This document shows, piece by piece, positions 1 through 6,811 of a stretch of DNA of 60,729 nucleotides (its first letter is position 1; each line of letters opens with the position of its first letter). The position numbers and the translations under genes are program-made. Origin of the DNA: Campylobacteraceae bacterium (GTDB lineage Bacteria > Campylobacterota > Campylobacteria > Campylobacterales > Sulfurovaceae); the NCBI GenBank assembly GCA_027065045.1, contig JAMOOX010000020.1:1-60729 (forward strand), written 5' to 3'. A model generated the notes under the pieces. That model was not told the DNA's origin. It saw only the letters and a program-made list of their open reading frames with translations, and did no database searches.

Positions 1-527
1 GTAATTGTAAATTTATCTTGTAGTTTTAACTCTTGTTCTTTGATAATATTTGTTTTTAGTTGAGTAATTAATTTATCTTTTTCAACTATTATATTTTTAT
101 CTACTTCTATCTTTTTGTTTGGTGATACCAAACCTACAGCAGAGTTTTTTATAATTTCTTTGTTTCTTACAAATGATTTATTAATATTAATAAATTTCTC
201 TTTTAGATGTTGTTCTTTGATTACTTTTGTTTTTAGTTGAGTAATTAATTTATCTTTTTTAACTATTATATTTTTATCTATCTCTATATATTTTGTAGGT
301 GTTGAAAGATATTCTGTTTTGGAAAAAATTCTATTTAGCATTACAAATGCTCTATCTTCATCAAAAATTCTTTGTTCTAAACGATTTTGGAATTTATTGA
401 TAGTGATATTTTTATTAGGATTAAATAATGATATTTTTTTATGGACAATACTATTTTGTAATATATTCTTTTTTAGACTATATTTAGATATATTACCTCT
501 TACTTTCAAGTATTTTATTTTTATCAT
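1..527 (-). CDS. Partial repetitive protein at the end of the eCIS operon
   Basis: The 5' part of a minus-strand gene that runs off the window at base 1, with about 175 codons visible. The ATG at 527-525 lies 6 bases downstream of the stop of the second tube gene, so it is almost certainly in the same operon. The visible part is basic and hydrophilic, with no signal peptide or membrane segment. It carries an in-frame duplication of a Lys/Glu-rich block built around KDKLITQLKT. The two copies, near bases 54-112 and 231-288, are 177 bp (59 codons) apart, and the block looks helical. I do not recognise the family. The position after a second tube gene is where Afp-type clusters encode small adaptor or LysM/spike proteins, but no LysM motif is visible in this part. 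Confidence 0.6.
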   Translation of the reverse strand, partial: MIKIKYLKVRGNISKYSLKKNILQNSIVHKKISLFNPNKNITINKFQNRLEQRIFDEDRAFVMLNRIFSKTEYLSTPTKYIEIDKNIIVKKDKLITQLKTKVIKEQHLKEKFININKSFVRNKEIIKNSAVGLVSPNKKIEVDKNIIVEKDKLITQLKTNIIKEQELKLQDKFTI

Positions 528-533
528 ACTATC

Positions 534-1382
534 CTACTTTTTCTTTTTTCTTTTTTCAGCAGGATTATCTAGTGTACCATCATAAGTATTTTTCTTATAA
601 TTTTTATTACCTTTTTTCTTTTGAGCATCTTCTATTTTTTTAGCCTGTTTTTCTCTTCTTATTCTATTTCTCTCTTTCCAACCATCATCTTTTTTCTTTT
701 TCTTTTTTTCTTTTGGTGGAAGATTATCATCTGTTATTTTTTCTTCTTTTTTCTTTGTTTTTTCAGGAGTTGTTTTTTCTTTTTTTGGTGGAAGATTATC
801 ATCTGTTATTTTTTTTTCTTTTTTCTTTGTTTTTTCAGGAGTTGTTTTTGTTGTTGTTTTCTTCTTAGCCCCACCACCTTTAGCAATTTCAAGTTCTGCT
901 TTTTTAACTACAAGTTCTAGGCTTTCAATTATTACATCAGAACTTCCTGTTTTAAATCCACCAATCTCCATTTTACTAATCCAAACATCTGTAAAGTACC
1001 AAAAACTAGGGTTGCTATTTGGATAACTAAACATACCAATTGCCATAGAAAACATTCCTGCTTCATATTTACTATCTTCAGCACCTGTTATCATTTTTCT
1101 CAATGCACCAGCTGTAGAATCACTACTTAATCCATGACTTAAAGTCAATTTACCTGCTTTTGTAATACTTGGGAATGAGTGGATAAAACTATTCTCTCCA
1201 CCCTCTTGATACTCATAAACTTCCGTTTCATTACTACCCATACTAATTTCACTAAATCCTAAAGCATCACTTGCATCTTTGATAAGTTTTTCATTCTTTT
1301 TATCAGTTGCTGTTGGTACTAAAAATACCTTAAACTGATAACTCAATACAGGTTCATAAACGCCTGTCATTATACCACTCAT
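534..1382 (-). CDS. Second eCIS tube protein (gp19/Afp5-like) with lysine-rich tail
   Basis: A 282-residue protein. The first 165 or so residues resemble the phage T4 gp19-type tail tube family as found in eCIS, where a second tube-like protein (Afp5/Pvc5) links tube and spike. Seen: N-terminal GVYEPVLSYQFKV, a central MITGAEDSKYEAGMFS region and the closing strand VIIESLELVVKKAELEI. From about residue 168 the protein changes to a Lys/Thr/Glu/Pro-rich tail that contains TTPEKTKKKE-x-KITDDNLPP twice (24 codons, 72 bp apart) and ends in runs of Lys. Afp5-type proteins are usually about 150-170 residues, so the roughly 115-residue tail is an extension. It starts 22 bases after the second sheath gene. 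The family assignment comes from recalled motif similarity and gene order, without an alignment. Confidence 0.75.
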   Translation of the reverse strand: MSGIMTGVYEPVLSYQFKVFLVPTATDKKNEKLIKDASDALGFSEISMGSNETEVYEYQEGGENSFIHSFPSITKAGKLTLSHGLSSDSTAGALRKMITGAEDSKYEAGMFSMAIGMFSYPNSNPSFWYFTDVWISKMEIGGFKTGSSDVIIESLELVVKKAELEIAKGGGAKKKTTTKTTPEKTKKKEKKITDDNLPPKKEKTTPEKTKKKEEKITDDNLPPKEKKKKKKDDGWKERNRIRREKQAKKIEDAQKKKGNKNYKKNTYDGTLDNPAEKRKKKK

Positions 1383-1404
1383 TCATATCTCCTATATATT
1401 GATT

Positions 1405-2478
1405 TTATATTAAGTTTATCATACCATCTTTATCTAATTTATTTAATCGTATATTTATAAACTCTATAGGAGAGGCTAATGCAACTGCTATATCTATAAT
1501 TATCTCATTACCCTCAACTAAACTCTCTTCATTTCTCTCTACACTATAACCTAATAATGCTCCAATATTTTCTAGTTTTTCTAAAAATACTTTGACCATT
1601 AATATCACTTGTGCCTCTAAAAATATTGTATTAGGTTCAAATATATATACTCTACTCATTTTAATAAGTCTTCGTTTAATATACTTTAATACTCTTATCT
1701 CATTAACAGTATCTAATTTCTCATCAAAACTCTTGATACCCCAAAATCTCACACCTCTATGAGGCATAAAAATTACAGGGTTAATACGATTTTTACCTAA
1801 ATCTTCAAGCTCATAATCTTCTAGTCTTAAATTTACATCTAAAGTATTTAATATCTCTTTATTAGCAATAGATTCAAAATATTTATTCTCTTTTGCCATT
1901 TTAGAAAACAATGCACTAGCATATATTGATGGGGGTAGAGGTTTACTATAGCTATCCATAATCCAAGGATAATATAGAATACTCTTACCAATAATATTTA
2001 GTGTCTCTACCTTGAAATCACTATTTATATCTGTAATAGATACTCTATGTGTATTTGCACAATAATTATTTATTAATCTCTGTACTCCTATCACTTTTTT
2101 GGTTGATAATTGCTTTTGATATATCTCTTCGTCAAATAAATTTATAGCACTAATCACCTCTATATCATTTAATCTATCACACTCTTTGATTAAATAATCA
2201 TTAAATTTATCAAGATTTAACTTTTTATTATTCAATTTTATAAATAGTAGATATAATCTATCTCCACCATTTACAAAAAATGCTTCTACAGCTCGTTTTA
2301 AAAACTCATCATCTTGTAGTTCTAAAATAGTGTTAAACTCGTGTTTTTTGGTGAGTAAAATAGGCTTTTCAATAGAGACTAAAGATGAAAATACTACAAA
2401 TAGAGTAGAAAAATCACCATCATAAGATTTAGTCCTATTAAAATGATTAATATTTACATTTGGTAAAGAGTAATCCAT
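1405..2478 (-). CDS. Second, divergent contractile sheath-like protein
   Basis: A 357-residue protein that resembles a trimmed sheath. An early segment NGGDRLYLLFI matches NGGAKCHVVSA of the main sheath at 3722-5116. The C-terminal half keeps the order RGVRFWGIKSF (for VVWGART), a KYIKRRL helix, then VYIFEPN (for AVFEPND), then a final domain ending in FINIRLNKLD. eCIS such as Afp and PVC encode two or three sheath paralogues, the later ones sitting near the baseplate. This copy is about 100 residues shorter than the main sheath and lacks its PGVYVEE N-terminus, so it may cap or end the sheath. The ATG at 2478 lies 3 bases after the stop of the DUF6760-like frame, which suggests coupled translation. 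Confidence 0.75.
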   Translation of the reverse strand: MDYSLPNVNINHFNRTKSYDGDFSTLFVVFSSLVSIEKPILLTKKHEFNTILELQDDEFLKRAVEAFFVNGGDRLYLLFIKLNNKKLNLDKFNDYLIKECDRLNDIEVISAINLFDEEIYQKQLSTKKVIGVQRLINNYCANTHRVSITDINSDFKVETLNIIGKSILYYPWIMDSYSKPLPPSIYASALFSKMAKENKYFESIANKEILNTLDVNLRLEDYELEDLGKNRINPVIFMPHRGVRFWGIKSFDEKLDTVNEIRVLKYIKRRLIKMSRVYIFEPNTIFLEAQVILMVKVFLEKLENIGALLGYSVERNEESLVEGNEIIIDIAVALASPIEFINIRLNKLDKDGMINLI

Positions 2479-2480
2479 AT

Positions 2481-2642
2481 CTAATCTCCTCTATTTATTT
2501 GTTCATTAATATTTGATATATTCATAGCCCAATCTCTTCTTTCTCTATGAGTCATATCAAATATTTCATCTTTTGACCAATGAAAGTGATAAGCTATGTA
2601 TGCAATCTCTTCTTTAAGATTTTTGAGAGGATAAGAAGTTAT
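2481..2642 (-). CDS. DUF6760-like eCIS microprotein with no ATG/GTG/TTG start
   Basis: A 53-codon frame (counted from an ATA at 2642-2640) with the motif SYPLKNLKEEIAYIAYHFHW followed by SKDEIF and HRERRDWAMNISNIN. This matches what I recall of the small DUF6760 proteins encoded next to the gpE-like gene in eCIS clusters. The frame opens after a TGA at 2663-2661, and the first ordinary start is an internal ATG at 2555. The conserved part therefore needs another route: initiation at ATA overlapping the TAA stop of the upstream gene (2641-2639), or a -1 frameshift out of it. An AAGGAGG Shine-Dalgarno-like run at 2649-2643 lies directly before the overlap. The role is unknown; co-occurrence with the tail assembly protein suggests assembly. 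Confidence 0.7.
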   Translation of the reverse strand: MTSYPLKNLKEEIAYIAYHFHWSKDEIFDMTHRERRDWAMNISNINEQINRGD

Positions 2643-3010
2643 CCTCCTTGAAACAAAACTTCATCTAATCCTACACTATATTTACATTCACATTCAGGGC
2701 ACTGTAAATTTACTATATTACTCTCTTCTGAATTAATCTTTTGATAAAATCTTTGTAGATAATCTAAATCTGCTGAATATAAGTTTTCTATATTAGCAGT
2801 AGATATATTACCTAATTCACCCAATTTTGTAATTACTCTTGAAAGTAATATCACAGTCATATAAGCCTCATTATTTTTGACTCTATAATCTTGTAGAGGT
2901 GCTATCTCATCTTTAGCAGTTGCTAATCTCATAATACCTTTTTTATGTACAGTTCCATTTTTATCAACATAACCTTTTGGCAATACAAATTCAAACTCTG
3001 TTTTAAACAT
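2639..3010 (-). CDS. eCIS/phage tail assembly protein, T4 baseplate-like (PF12322 type)
   Basis: A 123-residue protein that fits the short T4-type baseplate/tail assembly family of eCIS and contractile phages. Seen: FEFVLPKGYVDKNGTVHKKG, then IMRLATAKDEIAPL, then a helix with VILLSRVITKLGEL. These match the family pattern LPRGYVD..G..HR.G.MRLATA.DE. The C-terminus has a Cys cluster CPECEC that could bind zinc. The gene ends in GGA GGA TAA, which also forms the ribosome-binding-like run before the DUF6760-like frame. It follows the tube gene after a 105-base gap with a small hairpin, so it is probably transcribed with it at a lower level. Proteins of this class are thought to act in assembly; the exact role here is inferred. 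Confidence 0.85.
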   Translation of the reverse strand: MFKTEFEFVLPKGYVDKNGTVHKKGIMRLATAKDEIAPLQDYRVKNNEAYMTVILLSRVITKLGELGNISTANIENLYSADLDYLQRFYQKINSEESNIVNLQCPECECKYSVGLDEVLFQGG

Positions 3011-3087
3011 CTTATCTCCTAAATACTTTATATATAATTTTTTTAAATCAAACCCATTTTAACTTAAAAAAATTTAATTCTTATTAA

Positions 3088-3108
3088 ATTAGTGGGATAA
3101 TCCCACCA
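3088..3108 (-). terminator. Small hairpin downstream of the tube gene
   Basis: The self-complementary GTGGGATTATCCCAC lies 9 bases after the tube stop (minus-strand sense): six GC-rich pairs around a three-base loop. No U run follows directly, so it is more likely a leaky attenuator or mRNA-end stabiliser than a strong terminator. It could explain high tube and lower downstream expression. Confidence 0.4.
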
Positions 3109-3115
3109 ATTATAA

Positions 3116-3562
3116 TTAATCAGCTATCTCTAACTTCTCAATTACAAACTCTACCTCTTCCATAGTCAAATCACTAGATGAACTATCAAGGTCTGAAGTT
3201 GTATATTTACAAGGCCATGCTTCATAAAGTGTATATGTCTTTCTAGGTGCTCCTGCATCATCAAGAAGACTAATTGTAATAGTCTTTCTCTCTACTTCTC
3301 TTGATTGGTCATTAATACTAGCACACCATTCATAAAGGTCAATCCCCTCTGAAATACCTCTTTTACAAGTTACATTACTATAATTTGTAATACCAGGTAT
3401 TTTTTTAACAGTAGTATTTACACTATCACCATCAAAATATTCTGTAACTGCTGTCTCCATAGTTAGTCCAGTTATAGTTGTAAATCCTGCAACTGCAACT
3501 CCATCAATCTCCATTGTATAATTAAACCCAACATACGGGTCTCTTCTTTCACCATCAGCCAT
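3116..3562 (-). CDS. eCIS tail tube protein (Afp1/Pvc1-like)
   Basis: A 148-residue protein, the usual size of the Hcp-like inner tube of contractile injection systems. Seen: DPYVGFNYTMEIDGVAVAGF followed by TTITGL, then TVKKIPGITNYSNVTCKRG, then a terminal EVEFVIEKLEIAD. These are hallmarks of the T4 gp19/Afp1 tube family, which polymerises into the rigid hollow tube inside the sheath. It lies directly downstream of the main sheath gene. The order sheath-tube-gpE-like-DUF6760-sheath-tube is typical of eCIS, and no capsid, integrase or lysis gene is visible nearby. The ATG at 3562 has GGAG about 6 bases upstream. Confidence 0.9.
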   Translation of the reverse strand: MADGERRDPYVGFNYTMEIDGVAVAGFTTITGLTMETAVTEYFDGDSVNTTVKKIPGITNYSNVTCKRGISEGIDLYEWCASINDQSREVERKTITISLLDDAGAPRKTYTLYEAWPCKYTTSDLDSSSSDLTMEEVEFVIEKLEIAD

Positions 3563-3627
3563 AAAGGTCTCCTTTTATTATTATATTTTTAAACTATCAA
3601 CTATCAAACTTACTTCAAAATCAGGAA

Positions 3628-3674
3628 ATGTGGCTTTAGCCTCATATTATTAGTGGAGCTAAAGCACCACTTCC
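3628..3674 (-). promoter_or_regulatory. Hairpin between sheath and tube genes
   Basis: In the 160-base gap between sheath and tube, GTGGCTTTAGC (plus strand, about 3630-3640) is complementary to GCTAAAGCACCAC (about 3657-3669), with a two-base bulge. The stem is about 11 bp and has no T run. It could stabilise or separate the abundant sheath and tube transcripts. Assignment by inspection only. Confidence 0.35.
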
Positions 3675-3721
3675 ATTTTAGTTTTGCAAAAAGTCTATTA
3701 AAATCTTTTAGTAACTATCTG

Positions 3722-5116
3722 CTATGTATCTTGTGGAGCTTTTTGTGCAATTTTAAATACAACAAACTCAGCAGGTTTAACTGGTGCAATACCAATTTCA
3801 ACTGTTACAATACCAGCATCAACATTCTCTTGTGGATTAGTTTCAGGCCCACATTTCACAAAGAAACCTTCAGATTCATTAGCACCAGCAAATGCACCTG
3901 CTTTATATAATCTACTAAGGAACGCAGTTGTATTACTCTTAAGTGCAATCCAAAGCTTTTCATCATTTGGCTCAAATACTGCCCATTGAGTACCCATTTC
4001 AATAGATTTTTCAATCATATTAAATAGTCTTCTAACATTGATATATCTCCACTCGGCATCAATCATAGATACAGTAGTTCTTGCACCCCAAACAACGATA
4101 CCTTTATCAGAGAAATCTCTAATAACATTTACACCATTCATATTAAGTGATTCTTGTTCTGTATCACTTAGAGTATATGCAAGACTTGTCGCAAGATTAA
4201 CGCCTTCATTAGCAGGAGCTTTAAATACACCTCTTTCATTATCAACTCTTGCATAAATACCAGCTACAAATCCACTTGGTGCTACTAGAGTATTAGAGTC
4301 AGTTGATGCATCATAAGTACTTACCCATGGGAAATATACAGCTGATTGTTTTGAAGCACATTTTGCACTAAGTCCTGCAAGACCATTTAAATCATCTGTA
4401 AGACCATGCTCTTTTAAACCCTCTAAAGTTTTTGGAGCATCAAGTATTGTAAATATATTAGCACCCTCTGCATAAGCTAACATCTCTTGTTGAACAGCAG
4501 GAGATACTACACCTGGAGCTACAAGAATAGCTACCTCTCCAACATCTTTAAAACATGTTAAACCAGTTCTTTTCCCCGGCCCTCCATCATGACCAATTAA
4601 CTCTTTTGTATTATTTGAATTAACAACAGATGCACTCTCTATTTGAGCTTTAATATCAGAAACTTTTTTCTTAAGAGCATCTTTCTCTTTATCTTTTGCT
4701 TTAGCAACTAATGTTTCTTGTTTAGTTAATTCTTCTTTGAGACTCTCAATTTTTGCACTATTATCAGCTATATGGTTTGCACTTACAACATGACACTTAG
4801 CACCACCATTAGCAAAGAATACATAAACACCCCAGTCAAGTCCAGTTACCTTATCATAAGGTACTTCTTCTTGAATATTGTTACCATCTATATCTTTTTC
4901 TATTGTACCTCTTGGAGTAATTTTATCTTGAAGTTTATAACCAATAAACTCATCAAAATATTGTGTCCATGATGTAACCATAATAGGTCTATTTAATCTA
5001 CCAGTTCTAGTCTCACCCAAAAATCCAACAATATGTGTTGGCGCAGCAGTCATAGGTTTCGCACCACTTGATATCTCTTCAACATAAACACCAGGTGTAT
5101 AATATTCCATAGCCAT
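3722..5116 (-). CDS. eCIS contractile sheath protein (main sheath)
   Basis: 464 residues from the ATG at 5116, which has GGAG six bases upstream; the open frame continues upstream without a plausible ribosome site. The N-terminus YYTPGVYVEEISSG is the classic tail-sheath start, and the later GIVVWGARTTV, AVFEPNDEKLW and C-terminal VEIGIAPVKPAEFVVFKI are conserved sheath elements. The sheath surrounds the tube and contracts to drive it through a target membrane. A charged, Ala/Lys/Glu-rich helical insertion is visible at about residues 115-160, in the variable surface domain. It is the first gene of the operon, downstream of a candidate promoter at 5186-5218 and 130 bases from the response regulator gene. 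Confidence 0.93.
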   Translation of the reverse strand: MAMEYYTPGVYVEEISSGAKPMTAAPTHIVGFLGETRTGRLNRPIMVTSWTQYFDEFIGYKLQDKITPRGTIEKDIDGNNIQEEVPYDKVTGLDWGVYVFFANGGAKCHVVSANHIADNSAKIESLKEELTKQETLVAKAKDKEKDALKKKVSDIKAQIESASVVNSNNTKELIGHDGGPGKRTGLTCFKDVGEVAILVAPGVVSPAVQQEMLAYAEGANIFTILDAPKTLEGLKEHGLTDDLNGLAGLSAKCASKQSAVYFPWVSTYDASTDSNTLVAPSGFVAGIYARVDNERGVFKAPANEGVNLATSLAYTLSDTEQESLNMNGVNVIRDFSDKGIVVWGARTTVSMIDAEWRYINVRRLFNMIEKSIEMGTQWAVFEPNDEKLWIALKSNTTAFLSRLYKAGAFAGANESEGFFVKCGPETNPQENVDAGIVTVEIGIAPVKPAEFVVFKIAQKAPQDT

Positions 5117-5185
5117 TGTCTCTCCTTTAAATCTTAATAGTTTTTTAGTTAATACTAAATTACTTATTAGTATAACTCTAAAATC

Positions 5186-5218
5186 ATTATAACATATAAC
5201 TTGTGTCAAACTATGTCA
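5186..5218 (-). promoter_or_regulatory. Candidate eCIS promoter with TGTCA direct repeats
   Basis: On the minus strand an extended -10 (TGTTATAAT, hexamer at 5191-5186) lies 70 bases before the sheath ATG. Upstream are two direct copies of TGACA (plus-strand TGTCA at 5204-5208 and 5214-5218), 10 bases apart. Tandem half-sites one helical turn apart beside the -10 are the usual layout for OmpR/PhoB-type activators. The adjacent gene encodes such a regulator, so it is the natural candidate. Binding is inference. Confidence 0.5.
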
Positions 5219-5246
5219 TATATGTAAAAAAATTAAAAATGTTTAA

Positions 5247-5906
5247 TTATTTTATCTTATACCCCTCTTTAAAACAAGATTTTATAATATCTTTAGATGT
5301 TTTTTTTCTAATTCTCTTGACTAATCCTGCTATTGCATCTCTACTATACTCTTTTTCACCATATATAAATATATGTATATCTATATATGATACAGCTTTA
5401 CCTTTTGATTTAAAAAGACACGCTATTAATTTAGACTCATAATGAGATAATACTATTTCTTCTATATTTTTATAAGAAAGAGAGCTATTATACTCATTCC
5501 AAAAATATTGGGTAGATAATTCTATTGGATATTTAGATTTTATCTCATATATAGCTTTATGTATCGCCTCTCTTAGTTCGCCTGATACCATAGGCTTTAT
5601 AAGATAGGATACAAGATGAAGTTCAACAGCTTTTTGTAGATACTCTATATTTGTGTATGCTGAGAGTATAATTATTTGAGTATCTCTATCTTTTGCCCTA
5701 ATTTTTTCTATTAATTCTAATCCATTAATTTTGGGCATATTAATATCTGATAGTATTATACTAGGCTTATACTCTTTATATATATTCCATGCTTCTAATC
5801 CATCTCTAGCCTCATAAACCTCATCTACTAAATCTTCAATAGACTCTACTATTAGCATCCGCAATTTATTATTATTTTCTATAATTAAAATTGATATTTT
5901 TTTCAT
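5247..5906 (-). CDS. Response regulator with OmpR-type winged-helix domain
   Basis: 219 residues from the ATG at 5906; a TTG 15 bases earlier is also possible. The N-terminal receiver domain shows ILIIENNNKLR, the phospho-acceptor Asp in ILSDINMPKINGLELI and the conserved Lys in YLIKPM. The C-terminal 90 residues end in SRDAIAGLVKRIRKKTSK-x-II and FKEGYKIK, the recognition-helix and wing pattern of Trans_reg_C DNA-binding domains. No cognate kinase is adjacent. Its stop is 131 bases from the sheath start on the same strand, so the control of the eCIS operon by this protein is a reasonable inference. Read-through could also place it in the same transcript. Confidence 0.88.
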   Translation of the reverse strand: MKKISILIIENNNKLRMLIVESIEDLVDEVYEARDGLEAWNIYKEYKPSIILSDINMPKINGLELIEKIRAKDRDTQIIILSAYTNIEYLQKAVELHLVSYLIKPMVSGELREAIHKAIYEIKSKYPIELSTQYFWNEYNSSLSYKNIEEIVLSHYESKLIACLFKSKGKAVSYIDIHIFIYGEKEYSRDAIAGLVKRIRKKTSKDIIKSCFKEGYKIK

Positions 5907-5935
5907 AATTAAATTACACAAGGAATATATTTTAT

Positions 5936-6139
5936 TTAGATTATAATGGACTGAAAAGTTATTTGATAGATATTGCCCTCTTTGTAAATTCCATCTCTTT
6001 GGATTGGATAAAAATTATCAAATGTATAATGTTTAAATCCTATCTCTTTGTGTAGAGTTTTTAACTTTTCATCTTGTGCCATTGAGTAGCTTATGTCTCT
6101 TTTTAAGTATGCTGTGCATGTCAGTTCAAAACATTTCAT
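5936..6139 (-). pseudogene. Truncated cas6 (CRISPR RNA endonuclease) remnant
   Basis: A 67-codon frame that resembles the N-terminus of campylobacterotal Cas6. MKCFELTCTAYLKRDI is followed by SMAQDEKLKTLHKEIGFKHY, then FYPIQRDGIYKEGNIYQI. Full-length Cas6 is about 220-270 residues. Here the segment between KRDI and SMAQDE seems about 15 residues short, and the frame ends abruptly after NIYQI in sequence matching an IS3-type element end (5942-5959). No CRISPR repeat array, cas1, cas2 or effector gene is visible in the window. It is therefore a relic of a lost CRISPR-Cas locus. The assignment is from recalled family similarity. Confidence 0.6.
5942..5959. mobile_element. IS3-type end fragment (copy 1)
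   Basis: These 18 bases are the exact reverse complement of 15095-15112, at the end of an IS3 transposase remnant. They overlap the 3' end of the cas6 remnant frame and mark where cas6 is cut off. The element-end interpretation rests on the position downstream of the transposase tail at 15049. Confidence 0.45.
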
Positions 6140-6178
6140 TTTATTCCTTTTTTTTGATTATAACAAATATTCTATCCC

Positions 6179-6192
6179 AAAAGTCAAGACAA
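6179..6192. mobile_element. IS3-type end fragment (copy 2)
   Basis: AAAAGTCAAGACAA here is the exact reverse complement of 15087-15100, the inner neighbour of the piece matched at 5942-5959. Both pieces have the same orientation and share AAAAGT. The cas6 remnant thus lies between two halves of one element end. Confidence 0.4.
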
Positions 6193-6303
6193 TAAAGAAA
6201 ATAATCTAATTCTACCTCAAATTTTCTACCTTACCCTACTTTTTACTCAAAAAGTGTCTAGTTTAGATATAATATATTAAAATAGAAAAAGGTTAAATAT
6301 AAA

Positions 6304-6762
6304 ATGAAAATAACAATTCTTATAATATTAATAGTTATAATATCTATTATATTATTAAAAAGAAAAAAAAAGCCATTAAATAATATTGAGAAAGGTAGAG
6401 TATATGAGGAGTATATAGCCAAAAAATATCGTAAAAAAGGTTATATAGTTTGGGAGCATGGCAAAGAGATGGGGAGGGCTGATTTGGGTATTGACTTGGT
6501 GGCTACCAAAGATAATAGAGTGATATTGATTCAGTGTAAAAATTGGAGTACTCATCATCAATATAAGATTACTACTAGAGATATAAAAGCATTTAGGACT
6601 GATGGCAGGGACTTTTTGGATAAGAATTTTGAGTATAGAGATTATGATATATCTTTGGAATTTATTTTATCTGGGGATTTTATAGATAAGGGGGCTAAGG
6701 TTTATATTGATGTGATTAAAAAGAGGGGTAAAAAGATAGATTATCGGATAATTAAGATGTAG
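6304..6762 (+). CDS. Membrane-anchored restriction-endonuclease-fold protein (Mrr/DUF2034-like)
   Basis: A 152-residue protein. Residues 3-18 form one hydrophobic membrane segment followed by a positive patch (KRKKK), predicting an N-in anchor with the rest in the cytoplasm. The soluble part has a PD-(D/E)XK-like core: GRVYEEYIAKKY (Glu about 36), GRADLGIDLVA (Asp 64) and ILIQCKNW (Gln 77, Lys 79), typical of Mrr/type IV-like nucleases and related NERD or Holliday-junction-like domains. It could cleave modified or foreign DNA, but single-domain proteins of this type are poorly characterised. It stands alone, with its ATG 160 bases downstream of the cas6 relic on the opposite strand. Confidence 0.75.
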   Translation: MKITILIILIVIISIILLKRKKKPLNNIEKGRVYEEYIAKKYRKKGYIVWEHGKEMGRADLGIDLVATKDNRVILIQCKNWSTHHQYKITTRDIKAFRTDGRDFLDKNFEYRDYDISLEFILSGDFIDKGAKVYIDVIKKRGKKIDYRIIKM

Positions 6763-6811
6763 GTAAATATTTTTTATGTTATACTTCTATCAATTATAAA
6801 AGGAGTATTAT

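Noticed and set aside
319-920. Phe-rich plus-strand frames opposite the tube gene
   Set aside because: They are the complement of Lys-rich coding sequence (AAA read as TTT). The minus strand has the real gene with recognisable motifs and ribosome sites.
1-5116. Ordinary prophage
   Set aside because: Only tail-type genes with eCIS order (two sheaths, DUF6760-like gene) are present, and no capsid, terminase, integrase or lysis gene is visible. A prophage cannot be fully excluded because the operon leaves the window.
5204-5212. A TTGACA hexamer as the -35 of the eCIS promoter
   Set aside because: It is only 12 bases from the TATAAT, too short for a sigma-70 spacer. I favour an extended -10 with an activator site.
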